64,000 bases of DNA, taken from positions 1-64,000 of the forward strand of contig JAHHHZ010000034.1 of the NCBI GenBank assembly GCA_019359095.1, written 5' to 3'. Below are positions 24,789-33,301 of the stretch, in pieces. Every line of letters starts with the position of its first letter. Positions within the stretch are counted from its first letter, which is position 1. This stretch comes from Pleurocapsa minor HA4230-MV1. GTDB lineage: Bacteria; Cyanobacteriota; Cyanobacteriia; Cyanobacteriales; Xenococcaceae. The notes beneath the pieces are model-generated. The model saw only the letters and a program-made list of their open reading frames with translations, was not told where the DNA came from and ran no database searches. Position numbers and translations under genes: made by a program.

Positions 24789-24830
24789 TTAGCTCTTAGC
24801 TTTTAGCTTTTAGCTTTTAGCTTTTAGCTC
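24789..24830. repeat. Heptad array, TTAGCTT x6
   Basis: Six units (four TTAGCTT, two ending TTAGCTC) lie between clpS and the CPBP protease gene. The same unit appears in a short form at about 40747-40760. Confidence 0.93.
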
Positions 24831-24867
24831 ATATATTCTACTCAACTGAAAAGCACAGTAAGCTGAA

Positions 24868-25161
24868 TTAGTCATCCGCTTCAATCGTACTGGTCAAACC
24901 ACTATTACATAAGGTTTCTGCATAAAACTCTGCATGTTCTAAAGCGCAGGTAATTACCAACCCAACTCCACTATTATGAGTTTCCATCATAATATTGACT
25001 GCTTGAGGCGGAGTCATGCCAGCAATAGTCTGCATTAAAACCTGAACCACATACTCCATAGGGTTAACGTCATCATTATGCAACAAAACCTTATAGCGGG
25101 GTGCATGTTTACTGACGGTTGAAGTTGAGCTTTTGTCTATTACAGAAGTTCCCAATGACAC
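24868..25161 (-). CDS. clpS: ATP-dependent Clp protease adaptor ClpS
   Basis: The 97-residue adaptor hands N-degron substrates to ClpAP/ClpCP. Conserved parts are YKVLLHNDDVNPMEYVVQVL (about residues 24-43) with the N-end binding Asn-Asp-Asp, then THNSGVGLVITCALEHAEFYAETL. The start is GTG at 25161, with AAAGGAG nine bases upstream. The first 20 residues are the flexible tail that enters the Clp ATPase. Confidence 0.94.
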   Translation of the reverse strand: MSLGTSVIDKSSTSTVSKHAPRYKVLLHNDDVNPMEYVVQVLMQTIAGMTPPQAVNIMMETHNSGVGLVITCALEHAEFYAETLCNSGLTSTIEADD

Positions 25162-25501
25162 AATGATATTCTCCTTTGAAATTTCTTTTACTTTTGTTTA
25201 CTTCTCCCCGATGTAGTTGTTCAGGGACATTTTACACTTTGGCGATCGCCAAGTAAGATGTTTCACCTTAGCTATCAAATAGTTCCAGCCTGCATTGGCT
25301 AACTACCCTAGCAATAAATTTACAGATTGAAACACTTACATACATCATAACTAAACCTCTGAGTTGATTTCCAGTTCTTTTTGCCTTGTTATAACTAGAC
25401 CAATGATTAATATTACTCATCAGTGAGATATTGTTAATTAAAGCAAACCACAGCATAAAGAAGTTAACATAAATTAATAATGAATATACTTCAAATCAGA
25501 A
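25162..25501. other. Divergent gap between clpS and hydrolase gene
   Basis: This 340-bp stretch should hold both divergent promoters. A CTTTGGCGATCGCCAAG palindrome containing HIP1 sits at 25236-25252. No open frame with a ribosome site, RNA gene or repeat array was seen. Confidence 0.4.
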
Positions 25502-26410
25502 ATGCCCATAATTTCTCCTCTCATTACCCAATCTGTTCCTGGCACTTACTGGCAGTGGCGTGGTAATTCAATCTACTATGTCTCTGGAGGAGAAGCCCAG
25601 TCCAACAAACCTCCTTTGCTTTTGGTGCATGGTTTTGGGGCATCTACCGATCACTGGCGCAAAAATATTATTCAGCTACAATCACAGTTTCAGGTATGGG
25701 CGATCGATCTTTTAGGTTTTGGCAGATCGGCTAAACCCAAACAAGAATATAGTGGCAACCTCTGGCGAGAACAGCTACATGACTTTATTACTGAAGTAAT
25801 TAGACAGCCTACAGTACTAGTAGGAAATTCCCTTGGCGGCTATGCTTCTCTTTGTGTAGCAGCAGAATATCTCCAATCTACAGCAGGATTAATTTTGCTT
25901 AATAGTGCAGGGCCTTTTTCTGACAATTTAGAAAGTTCTCAGTCTCAGTCTCGTTCTAATCCTTGGGGTCAACTGGTACGCTCAATTTTATTGCAGCCCT
26001 GGGCAAGTTTATTGCTGTTTCAATATGTACGCCGTCGCTCTATAATTCGTAAGACCCTAAATAAGGTTTATTTTGATCCCAGTGCTGTTACCGAGCAATT
26101 GATTGAAGATATCTATCGTCCTTCTTGCGATCGCGGTGCAGCGGATGTGTTTAACGCCGTGTTTAAAACTCCTCAAGGGGAAAAAGTAGATGTCTTGTTA
26201 GGCAAAATGCAATGTCCTCTGCTGCTTTTGTGGGGTGAAAAAGATCCCTGGATTAAAGCGAGGGAAAAGGGAGTACAATTTCGTCAGTACTATCCTCAAT
26301 TAACCGAACATTATCTGCAAGCGGGTCATTGCCCTCATGATGAAGTTCCAGAACAGGTAAACGATTTGATTGCTAACTGGGTTTTAACCATCGATCGGTC
26401 ACAATCTTAA
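25502..26410 (+). CDS. Alpha/beta hydrolase fold protein
   Basis: The 302-residue enzyme has the full catalytic set: oxyanion region LLLVHGFGASTDHWRKN (about 38-54), nucleophile Ser in VGNSLGGYASL (about residue 108), acid in LLWGEKDPWIKA (about 247) and His in QAGHCPHDEVPE (about 276). The Ser elbow and HG-x-G-A opening resemble cyanobacterial and plant pheophytinase-like or epoxide-hydrolase-like proteins, but the substrate cannot be told. A DUF2993 gene follows at close distance, probably co-transcribed. Confidence 0.88.
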   Translation: MPIISPLITQSVPGTYWQWRGNSIYYVSGGEAQSNKPPLLLVHGFGASTDHWRKNIIQLQSQFQVWAIDLLGFGRSAKPKQEYSGNLWREQLHDFITEVIRQPTVLVGNSLGGYASLCVAAEYLQSTAGLILLNSAGPFSDNLESSQSQSRSNPWGQLVRSILLQPWASLLLFQYVRRRSIIRKTLNKVYFDPSAVTEQLIEDIYRPSCDRGAADVFNAVFKTPQGEKVDVLLGKMQCPLLLLWGEKDPWIKAREKGVQFRQYYPQLTEHYLQAGHCPHDEVPEQVNDLIANWVLTIDRSQS

Positions 26411-26465
26411 TTGCTGTCTTCTTAATAATTTGTTACAAGGTAAGAGTAACTCTATCTATAGCTCT

Positions 26466-27257
26466 ATGTTTGGTGGATTTGTTGGATTTGGGAATAAAAA
26501 AGGCGGAGATTGGGGCGAAAACCTAATTAATACTGTCGCAAGCAACACAATCCGTCACTTATTTACTCGTAGTGATGCGGTAGAAGTATCGGTAAAGTGC
26601 AATCCTTCTAGCAAACTACTTCAGGGAACGATTGATAGTTTCAAAATGAGTGGTCGAGGGTTAGTGATCCGTAAGCAGTTTCGTACCGAAGAAATGTCTT
26701 TTGAAACAGATGCGGTGGCGATCGATTTTGGTTCGGCAGTCCAAGGAAAAATAGCGCTGAAACAACCGACTCAGGCGATCGCTCAGGTAAAATTGTCTCA
26801 AGATGATATCAACAAGTCTTTTGAAGCGGATCTAGTTAGGAAGCGGTTAGAAAATCTAACTCCTGATGCCTTAACTGAGATATCGGGTGGAGTACCAATT
26901 TCTTTTACTGATGTGGAGGTACAGCTATTACCTGACAACAGAGTCAAATTGTCGGCTAAGGCTAGCTGGAACGATACTACCGTACCTGTAAGTCTCAAGT
27001 GTATATTGGCAGTTGGCAAGCGCCGAAGAGTCAAGTTTGACCAGGTTCAATTCGCGCAGGACGATATACCACCTGAACTACGCGACATTTCTCAAGATTT
27101 AACCTTAGCTTTGGGAGAAATACTCAACGATATGGTAGATCTCGACAAGTTTAATCTTGATGGAGTTAAATTACGTCTCAATCGTCTACAAACTGAAGGA
27201 CAAATGCTGCTATTTAGTGGTTATGCCCAAATTGAGCGAGTACCCCAGACAAGTTAA
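26466..27257 (+). CDS. DUF2993 family protein
   Basis: The product (263 residues from the ATG at 26466) shows the DUF2993 (LmeA-like) pattern: AVEVSVKCNPSSKLLQGTIDSFKMSG (about residues 37-62), ISFTDVEVQLLPDNRVKLSA, and a strand-rich C-terminal half. DUF2993 proteins are beta-rich lipid-binding-like proteins. The mycobacterial member LmeA takes part in lipoglycan assembly. No clear signal peptide is seen, only a Gly-rich start. An upstream TTG (26430) could add 12 residues but has no ribosome site either. Likely co-transcribed with the hydrolase upstream. Confidence 0.75.
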   Translation: MFGGFVGFGNKKGGDWGENLINTVASNTIRHLFTRSDAVEVSVKCNPSSKLLQGTIDSFKMSGRGLVIRKQFRTEEMSFETDAVAIDFGSAVQGKIALKQPTQAIAQVKLSQDDINKSFEADLVRKRLENLTPDALTEISGGVPISFTDVEVQLLPDNRVKLSAKASWNDTTVPVSLKCILAVGKRRRVKFDQVQFAQDDIPPELRDISQDLTLALGEILNDMVDLDKFNLDGVKLRLNRLQTEGQMLLFSGYAQIERVPQTS

Positions 27258-27261
27258 ATGC

Positions 27262-27330
27262 AGTCAGAGTAGGGGCGATTCGCGAATCGCCCGTACAGAA
27301 GTCGAATCGCCCGTACAGAAGTCAGAGTAG
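27262..27330. repeat. GGGCG palindrome with 20-bp tandem duplication
   Basis: A perfect palindrome, GGGCGATTCGCGAATCGCCC (27273-27292), is followed by two adjacent perfect copies of a 20-mer ending in CGTACAGAAGT (27283-27302, 27303-27322). The second copy lacks the left half of the palindrome. The block is bordered by AGTCAGAGTAG at both ends (27262-27272, 27320-27330). This suggests an insertion with an 11-bp flanking duplication and later slippage. Confidence 0.9.
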
Positions 27331-27789
27331 AGATGATGATAAGTTTCTGTTCATGGTGATGTGGGGTATTCCTGTAGTGGTTGAAGGGAATTGCTTGCCG
27401 TGGGTTTGGAAACCAAATTTTTGGTAGAAGCCAACAGCGGTTGTTCGAGCATGAAGAGTAAGAGCGATCGCCTTCTCTTGTTTCGCTTGCTCAATCAAAA
27501 ACAAAAGTATCCTGCTACCAAAATTTTGCCCTTGATAACCAGGTTTTACTACCATCTGGGAGATTTGATAAACACTGTTGTCTTGGGGAACTAATTGACC
27601 GCATGCGACCACGGAGTTTTTAATTAAAATAGCAGCATGAAAATATTCTGCTTGGCGTTCATCCTGCACTATGTCCCAAGGTAAGCTGTGTTCGGCATAA
27701 AATAATTCGTATCTCAGTTGACAAGCTTGCTGAAATTCCTCGCTGTTATATTTAATCAGCTCGATCTTGGACTCTTTGATTATCCTCAC
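27322..27789 (-). CDS. GNAT family N-acetyltransferase
   Basis: The 155-residue protein has the acetyl-CoA site of GNAT enzymes: ISQMVVKPGYQGQNFGSRILLFLIEQA (about residues 75-101, with the Q/RxxGxG/A-like GYQGQNFGS), then LTLHARTTAVGFYQKFGFQTHGKQF. The closest type is the small ElaA-like or YjcF-like group with unknown acceptor. The convergent end of the DUF2993 gene is only separated by the palindrome block, whose last bases touch its 3' end. Confidence 0.85.
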   Translation of the reverse strand: MRIIKESKIELIKYNSEEFQQACQLRYELFYAEHSLPWDIVQDERQAEYFHAAILIKNSVVACGQLVPQDNSVYQISQMVVKPGYQGQNFGSRILLFLIEQAKQEKAIALTLHARTTAVGFYQKFGFQTHGKQFPSTTTGIPHITMNRNLSSSLL

Positions 27790-27851
27790 TTTTTATATTT
27801 GATAGCCTAAAGAAAGATAAACTGGAAACTAGAGCAAATCGGTCTTTACTT

Positions 27852-27890
27852 AAAGCTTAGCCCTAAAGGATTTCCTTCGGTCAGCTTAAA
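27852..27890. repeat. R2 repeat fragment
   Basis: AGCCCTAAAGGATTTCCTTC and neighbouring bases form the short version of the CCTAAAGG family found at 40790, 41747 and 52845. Flanking TTAAAGCTTA/CAGCTTAAAGCT gives it a hairpin-like outline. It sits in the divergent gap before the thioredoxin-fold gene. Confidence 0.6.
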
Positions 27891-27932
27891 GCTAATTGAC
27901 AGCATATTTTTCAGAATAAATTTATTTTCAGC

Positions 27933-28526
27933 ATGATTTTAAGCGCATTATCTAACAATCTTATTCAATTACTCAAGATATCTTGGAGTCGGTTAGCTCT
28001 CTTTTTGGTAGTTTTAATCGCTAGTTCTGCCATTTGGACTATACCCGCATCAGCAACGATTAACGACGATCGCTATGAAGGTAATATTTATGTTCTCTTT
28101 GGTGGCAATGGCTCTCTTGTTCCCCCACGCATGGATTTACCAACTTCTTTAAAGCGAGGGAAACCCGCAATTTTAGTATTTTATATCGATGATAGTAGTG
28201 ATTGTAAGCAGTTTTCTGGTTTAGTTACTCGTCTACAAGAATTCTATGGTCGTGCAGCTAGTATTATTCCTGTTAGCGTCGATTCTTTTATCGATCGAGA
28301 CAAATACAGTCCTGATGAACCTGCTTACTATTACAGTGGGGTAGTACCTGAAACCGTAATCCTCGATCAAAAAGGTCAAGTGGTTTACGACGGCAAAGGA
28401 CAAGTTCCTTATGAGGAAATGGACGATGTACTGCGCAAAGTCTTCGATCTGCTACCACGTTCTGAATCCGAGGTATTAAAACGCCGCTCGTTTAATGAGT
28501 TTAATTCAGGAATGAGTAAAGACTAG
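27933..28526 (+). CDS. Secreted thioredoxin-fold thylakoid protein
   Basis: The 197-residue protein has a signal or anchor segment (hydrophobic about residues 20-42, ending IPASATIND). The domain is thioredoxin-like: KPAILVFYIDDSSDCKQFSGLVTRLQEFYG, IPVSVDSF, then VPETVILDQKGQVVYDGKGQVPYEE. The cis-Pro loop (VPET) is present but only one Cys (DSSDC) stands where CxxC is expected, so it should not act as a normal disulphide oxidoreductase. Cyanobacterial relatives are annotated as thylakoid factors for photosystem I accumulation. I infer a lumenal or thylakoid role, not an assigned reaction. Confidence 0.65.
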   Translation: MILSALSNNLIQLLKISWSRLALFLVVLIASSAIWTIPASATINDDRYEGNIYVLFGGNGSLVPPRMDLPTSLKRGKPAILVFYIDDSSDCKQFSGLVTRLQEFYGRAASIIPVSVDSFIDRDKYSPDEPAYYYSGVVPETVILDQKGQVVYDGKGQVPYEEMDDVLRKVFDLLPRSESEVLKRRSFNEFNSGMSKD

Positions 28527-28580
28527 TTTCACAAAAGACTTACAGCTTATATAGCAATCTTAAATGAAATGAGAAATTTC

Positions 28581-28615
28581 TACTACCTACTACCTACTAC
28601 CTACTACTTACTACC
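28581..28615. repeat. Heptad array, TACTACC x5
   Basis: Five 7-base units (four TACTACC, one TACTACT) lie between two convergent genes. The opposite strand reads GGTAGTA, related to the GTAGTAG type seen elsewhere. Confidence 0.93.
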
Positions 28616-28656
28616 TAAAAACCAATCAATGTAATTTCATGAATCAAATAGGACTG

Positions 28657-29481
28657 CTATAGCTTATAGCTTTTTGGTAACACGCATTTGACCAAAGGTT
28701 CAAACTGAGAAACTAGTTCACTACGACATAAGCCTAAACTGGGAATGGATACTTTACCGTAGTCTTTACCATGCTGTAGTGGAAACTCAAATTGATGATC
28801 GAGAAACACAAATTCTCCGCCAGCGGCTTTGACAATCACCCATGCAGCAGCTATGTCCCAAATTTTCGGAGTAGCTTCTACGCCTCCAATTGCTACTCCT
28901 GCTGCGACTAACAGTAAGTTATAGCTGGCAACGCCGAGCATTCTTACCTTGCAGGGAAAAGGTTGTTGGAAGATAGCTTTACTACGAGCGCAAAGGTTAA
29001 ACAATTGCGTACCACTAGGATTTTCGCGACTAGTATGGATCGGCTGATGATTTAAATATGACCCTGTATAGCCAGATAATCCTGAGTCACCGTACCAATA
29101 GCCATGAAATGTCTGCTTAGTCGGGGGAAGATAAACAAAGCCAAAAACGGGAGTTCCTTGATAAAGTAGTCCCAGAGAAATTGACCACAAAGGAACACCA
29201 CGAGTAAAGTTAGTCGTACCGTCAATGGGATCGATAATCCAGCACCAATCATGCTCAGGAAAGATATGTACTGTTTCCTCGCTTAAAACGCCGTGTTCGG
29301 GAAAAGTTTTGGCGATCGCCTCACGGATTTGCCGATCTGACCATTTATCCGCCTGAGTAACTAAGCTACCGTCTTCTTTTTCCTGCGCCTGGATTTTACC
29401 AAAGTCTTGCATCAGGCGATCGCTCACTGTTTCAGTAGTCTGGACACAAAAGTCTAAAACTCGATCCCAAAATTCATTCAT
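28657..29481 (-). CDS. Inositol monophosphatase family phosphatase
   Basis: The 274-residue enzyme has the three metal-binding motifs of the family: the Glu in LSEETVHIF (about residue 69), IIDPIDGTTNFTRGVPLW (about 83-100), and the C-terminal WDIAAAWVIVKAAGGEF (about 208-224). Members hydrolyse inositol phosphates, fructose-1,6-bisphosphate, histidinol phosphate or PAP, and plant-type IMPL enzymes act similarly. The substrate is not settled by sequence. The hypothetical gene at 29501-30052 lies 19 bp upstream on the same strand, so the two are probably one operon. Confidence 0.88.
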   Translation of the reverse strand: MNEFWDRVLDFCVQTTETVSDRLMQDFGKIQAQEKEDGSLVTQADKWSDRQIREAIAKTFPEHGVLSEETVHIFPEHDWCWIIDPIDGTTNFTRGVPLWSISLGLLYQGTPVFGFVYLPPTKQTFHGYWYGDSGLSGYTGSYLNHQPIHTSRENPSGTQLFNLCARSKAIFQQPFPCKVRMLGVASYNLLLVAAGVAIGGVEATPKIWDIAAAWVIVKAAGGEFVFLDHQFEFPLQHGKDYGKVSIPSLGLCRSELVSQFEPLVKCVLPKSYKL

Positions 29482-29500
29482 AGGTTATCGTCTAAGGTTA

Positions 29501-30052
29501 TTATTCATTATCGGCAATTTTGAGTTGCTCTAGTAGTTGTTTAATTAGTTGTTTAACTTCTGACTGACTTAAAGCCACTTTAACTTCTAATTTTTCAGCC
29601 GCGTCTCGCAGCAAGATAATTCCTTGACCATTTTTGACAGTGGCTGCGATCTGCGGATTTAGCAAGTTCAGCTGCTGATATGCTATCACTGGCAGACTGA
29701 CGCTGATTACTACCTGAGATTGAGATTGCGGAAAAATATAGAGTCTTTGCTTGCTGATGTTCAAATCTAGCTTATGGGGAGTAATGTTACGCTCATCTGT
29801 CCCCTGTTTATTGCGCCAATAAAGAGTAATTCCTCTAACCTGGGGTGTTTCTAAGACCAACTTCTCATCAAACTTTTGCGGTTGCCAGTCTAGCTCTTCT
29901 AAATTACCGCTGGGAGGTATTAAGCGCTGTTGCCAAGCTACCTCTTTTCCTGCAAGCTCAGACCACCATTGAGCGATCGCCTTGAGATTATCCCCATTGT
30001 CAGACTGGCTGCTATTTTGTTGCCAAATTAAATTATTGAAATTATTACTCAT
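29501..30052 (-). CDS. Conserved hypothetical protein
   Basis: The 183-residue protein has no signal peptide or membrane helix. It is rich in Gln, Leu and Trp, with alternating short strands in the middle (VRGITLYWRNK, SKQRLYIFPQSQSQVVISVSLP) and a helical C-terminal end (SQSEVKQLIKQLLEQLKI). I recognise no family or motif. It precedes the inositol-phosphatase-type gene by 19 bp in what looks like an operon and is divergent from rseP. Confidence 0.6.
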   Translation of the reverse strand: MSNNFNNLIWQQNSSQSDNGDNLKAIAQWWSELAGKEVAWQQRLIPPSGNLEELDWQPQKFDEKLVLETPQVRGITLYWRNKQGTDERNITPHKLDLNISKQRLYIFPQSQSQVVISVSLPVIAYQQLNLLNPQIAATVKNGQGIILLRDAAEKLEVKVALSQSEVKQLIKQLLEQLKIADNE

Positions 30053-30142
30053 GCTAAAACTCCTGATGTATCAAGATAGGCAGAAGAATGTTCTAAAATA
30101 GTAAGTCGTACTCAACACTTATAAAAGTAATATTTTTAAAAT

Positions 30143-31234
30143 ATGTCAGTTTTAGCGGCAATTTCAGTCGTACTCCTATTAATCGTAGTTCATGAGTTTG
30201 GTCATTTTGCAGCCGCAAGATTACAAAAAATTAGAGTTAACCGCTTCTCGATTGGGTTTGGGCCTACTCTGTTAAAATATCAGGGTTCAGAAACTGAATA
30301 TGCGATCCGTGCTATTCCTTTAGGTGGTTACGTCGGCTTTCCCGATGACGATCCTGATAGTGAGATTCCGCCAGACGATCCTAATTTACTGCGCAATCGT
30401 CCTGTTTTAGATCGAGCGATCGTCATTAGTGCTGGAGTCATTGCTAACTTAATTTTTGCTTACTTTCTGTTAGTGGGTCAAGCCTTTACTATTGGATTTC
30501 AAGATATTCACTATCGACCTGGAGTCTTAGTTCCTCAACTACTAAATCAAGCGGAGTCTGCTGCTGCGCAAGCTGGAGTTCAGCCTGGTGACATTATTTT
30601 AAGCATAGATGAGGTAGATTTAGGAGATTCTGCTGATGCTTTAGAAAATTTGCGTCGCGAGATTCAAAAATCCCCTAATCAGATTTTAGAATTAACCATC
30701 AAGCGTGGTACTGACATTATTAATCTTAATGTTAAACCTGATATTGGTCAGGATGGTAAAGGAAAAATCGGTGTAATGCTAGCTCCCAATGGAGATATTG
30801 TCCGTCGTCGTGCGGCCAATGTAGTTGAAGGTTTTACCGCAGGAGCAAACGAATTTCAACGGATTATTCAGTTAACCGTCCAAGGATTTTGGCAGTTAAT
30901 CAGCAATTTTCAGGAAAATGCACAACAAGTAGCTGGCCCTGTTGCAATTGTAGCGGTAGGTGCAGAACTAGCGCGGAATGATTTAGGTAACCTATTTCAG
31001 TTTGGCGCTTTAATCAGTATTAACTTAGCAATTATTAATATTTTGCCTTTACCTGCTTTAGACGGTGGTCAACTAGCATTTTTGACGGTGGAAGGAGTTA
31101 CTGGTAAACCCTTGCCTAGCAAGCTGCAAGATGGCATTATGCAGACTGGTTTAGTCTTGTTACTTAGCTTGGGAGTGTTTATTATTGTGCGCGACACCAT
31201 TAACTTGGCTTTTTTCCAGAATTTATTTCAGTAG
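30143..31234 (+). CDS. rseP: RseP/M50 site-2 metalloprotease
   Basis: The 363-residue membrane protease cuts membrane-bound substrates inside the bilayer, typically anti-sigma factors or signal-peptide remnants. The zinc site is HEFGH (residues 17-21) in the first helix and the third ligand is in LPLPALDGGQL (about 302-312). A single PDZ domain lies between (about 120-210: AGVQPGDIILSIDEVDLGD). The remaining helices are at about 95-112 and 335-355. nth follows four bases after the stop, so the two are co-transcribed. Confidence 0.93.
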   Translation: MSVLAAISVVLLLIVVHEFGHFAAARLQKIRVNRFSIGFGPTLLKYQGSETEYAIRAIPLGGYVGFPDDDPDSEIPPDDPNLLRNRPVLDRAIVISAGVIANLIFAYFLLVGQAFTIGFQDIHYRPGVLVPQLLNQAESAAAQAGVQPGDIILSIDEVDLGDSADALENLRREIQKSPNQILELTIKRGTDIINLNVKPDIGQDGKGKIGVMLAPNGDIVRRRAANVVEGFTAGANEFQRIIQLTVQGFWQLISNFQENAQQVAGPVAIVAVGAELARNDLGNLFQFGALISINLAIINILPLPALDGGQLAFLTVEGVTGKPLPSKLQDGIMQTGLVLLLSLGVFIIVRDTINLAFFQNLFQ

Positions 31235-31238
31235 CTAA

Positions 31239-31943
31239 ATGCTAAATAGTGCTGCTCAGAAATCCACTAAGCAAACACCACCAAGAAGAAAGCGATCGCC
31301 GAGTAAAGCTCTTAAACAGCGATCGCTCGATATTTTTACCCTCTTAACCGAACTATATCCCGACGCTACCTGTAGCCTGAATTATGAAACCCCAGTACAG
31401 CTTTTAGTGGCGACCATTCTTTCAGCTCAATGTACCGATGAACGGGTGAATAAGGTTACTCCTGCTTTGTTTGCCGAACTGCCTGATGCACCTACGATTG
31501 CAGGATGCGATCGCGATCGTCTAGAAACTTTAATTCGCTCCACTGGCTTTTATCGTAATAAGGCAAAAAACATTCAAGGTGCTTGCCAAATGATTATGAG
31601 TGATTTTGCAGGGGAAGTCCCCAGCGAAATGGAGCAGTTGCTAAAATTGCCAGGAGTAGCTCGTAAAACGGCTAATGTTGTCTCGGCTCATGCTTTTGGC
31701 AATATTCAGGGTGTTACAGTAGACACTCATGTCAAACGCTTAACTAATCGCTGGAAACTGACTAAATCTGATAACCCAATTCAGATCGAGCGGGATCTTA
31801 TGGCATTGTTACCCCAGCCAGAATGGGAAAATTACTCGATTCGCACTATTTATCATGGCAGAGCAGTTTGTAAAGCCCGCAAGCCTCAATGCGATGTCTG
31901 TCAACTGGCTCAGCTTTGTCCATCGGCAAAGGAATACTTGTGA
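31239..31943 (+). CDS. nth: Endonuclease III
   Basis: The 234-residue base-excision repair enzyme removes oxidised pyrimidines and nicks the abasic site. The helix-hairpin-helix LPGVARKTANVV (about 142-153) contains the catalytic Lys, the Asp is in VDTHVKRLTNRW (about 165), and the 4Fe-4S cluster is C-x6-C-x2-C-x5-C near the end (VCKARKPQCDVCQLAQLC). The first 30 residues are a basic extension. It sits four bases after rseP. Confidence 0.96.
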   Translation: MLNSAAQKSTKQTPPRRKRSPSKALKQRSLDIFTLLTELYPDATCSLNYETPVQLLVATILSAQCTDERVNKVTPALFAELPDAPTIAGCDRDRLETLIRSTGFYRNKAKNIQGACQMIMSDFAGEVPSEMEQLLKLPGVARKTANVVSAHAFGNIQGVTVDTHVKRLTNRWKLTKSDNPIQIERDLMALLPQPEWENYSIRTIYHGRAVCKARKPQCDVCQLAQLCPSAKEYL

Positions 31944-31953
31944 TTAATTATTA

Positions 31954-32382
31954 ATGCCCTTACCCCAAGTCGTTATTGATACCAATGTCATTGTTGCTGG
32001 GTTGAGATCTAGACGTGGTAGTGCATTTCAATTGTTATCATTCATTGATACAGAACAATTTGACATACACTTGTCAGTACCTCTCGTACTGGAATATACA
32101 GAGGTTTTGCTACGGGAGCTACCAAATCTCTACCTAAATCGTGATGAAATAGATGATTTAATCGATTTCTACTGTGCAGTGAGAGTGCTTCATGAAATTT
32201 TCTTCCTTTGGCGACCATTCTTGCGCGACCCAAAAGATGAAATGGTGCTGGAGCTTGCAGTCAAAGCAGGATGTGAGAGTATAATTACATATAACACCCG
32301 TGACTTTGCAGGCGTTGAGCAGTTTGGTTTAAAGCTCCTTAAGCCTTCAGAGTTTTTACGCTTGATAGGAAAGCTGCCATGA
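31954..32382 (+). CDS. PIN-domain toxin (PIN_3 type)
   Basis: The 142-residue putative RNase starts PLPQVVIDTNVIVAGLRSRRGS, with the first catalytic Asp at about residue 9. The other acidic positions are in LEYTEVLLREL (about 45) and LRDPKDEMVLELAVKAGCESIITYNTRDF (about 93-121). The gene starts ten bases after nth, possibly picked up by that transcript, and overlaps the downstream antitoxin gene by four bases (ATGA). The toxin-first order is the less usual one. The system appears intact. Confidence 0.85.
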   Translation: MPLPQVVIDTNVIVAGLRSRRGSAFQLLSFIDTEQFDIHLSVPLVLEYTEVLLRELPNLYLNRDEIDDLIDFYCAVRVLHEIFFLWRPFLRDPKDEMVLELAVKAGCESIITYNTRDFAGVEQFGLKLLKPSEFLRLIGKLP

Positions 32383-32624
32383 GTATTGTTCAAGTTCAAA
32401 TTCCTGACTCATTACATAAAAGTCTGTCCGATCTCGCTGGTCGTGATGGAATTTCTATCGATCAATTTATATCTACTGCGATCGCGGAAAAGCTCTCAGC
32501 TTTGATGACCGAGAATTACCTCAAGGATAGGGCTGGAAAAGGTAATCGGGCAAAGTATGAGGCGATCCTCGCAAAAGTTCCCGATGTAGAGCCAGAAGAA
32601 TACGACAAGATACCGACTGTCTAA
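32379..32624 (+). CDS. Ribbon-helix-helix antitoxin
   Basis: The 81-residue protein opens with a ribbon-helix-helix fold: strand VQVQIPDSL, helix HKSLSDLAGRDG and helix ISIDQFISTAIAEKLSAL. A charged tail (about 45-81) would contact the toxin. It follows the PIN gene with ATGA overlap. HicB-fusion or CopG-type naming is possible. Its role as antitoxin of the PIN protein is inferred from context. Confidence 0.78.
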   Translation: MSIVQVQIPDSLHKSLSDLAGRDGISIDQFISTAIAEKLSALMTENYLKDRAGKGNRAKYEAILAKVPDVEPEEYDKIPTV

Positions 32625-32693
32625 TAAGCCCGTAGCACATTGATCGTATTGAATTTTCACTTCGATACAATCTAGTTTTTAACGAAATTTTGT

Positions 32694-33170
32694 ATGCTGA
32701 CTGAACAAAACAAAGCTCTGGTTCTCCAGTTCTACAAAGCATTCGACGATCGCAAGATGGATCGAGCTTTAGAACTTTTGGCTCCAAATTTTATTGCTCA
32801 TATGGCAGGGATGCCAAAGCCGTTGGACGGAGAAGAGTTTAAGCAGTTTGGGATGGCATTTTATTTAGCCTTTAGTCAAGGTCAACACGTTTTCGATCAG
32901 GTTGTGGTTGCAGACGATAAAGTGGTGACGTGTGGAAGGTTTACTGCAAGACATCTTGGAGAATTTCAAGGTCTTCCGCCAACGGGCAAGCAAATCAGCT
33001 TGTCGGTCATGCACATCGATCGAGTCGAGGATGGAAAAATCGTGGAGCATTGGGGGTAGGGCGATGCACTCGGATTGATGCAGCAGTTAGGAATTGTCTT
33101 CTTGCCAGGCCCAAAGCTATTTCCACAAATACTAAAAGGCGCTGTAGTCAAACTGTTGAGGAAAGCCTGA
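32694..33170 (+). pseudogene. SnoaL-like ester cyclase broken by an amber codon
   Basis: The first 121 codons encode a SnoaL-like protein: KALVLQFYKAFDDRKMDRALELLAPNFIAHM, FKQFGMAFYLAFSQGQHVFDQVV, and the typical HIDRVEDGKIVEHWG. TAG (33057-33059) then ends the frame, but the same frame goes on without other stops for 36 codons (GDALGLMQQLGIVFLPGPKL...) to TGA at 33168-33170, matching the usual family tail EHWGxxDxLGLMQQLG. The codon before was probably CAG or similar. Either an early pseudogene or a suppressed stop. Small-molecule role unknown. Confidence 0.75.
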
Positions 33171-33301
33171 AAGAATTTAACAGAGACAGAACCGTACTGC
33201 AAAAAATTTAAGAACCCATGATTAACGTCTGAGTTCGAGTTATAATTTGAAACTGTGTCTTTATAAATCAATAAATTTTATCCTAAAGGATACACTAAGT
33301 T

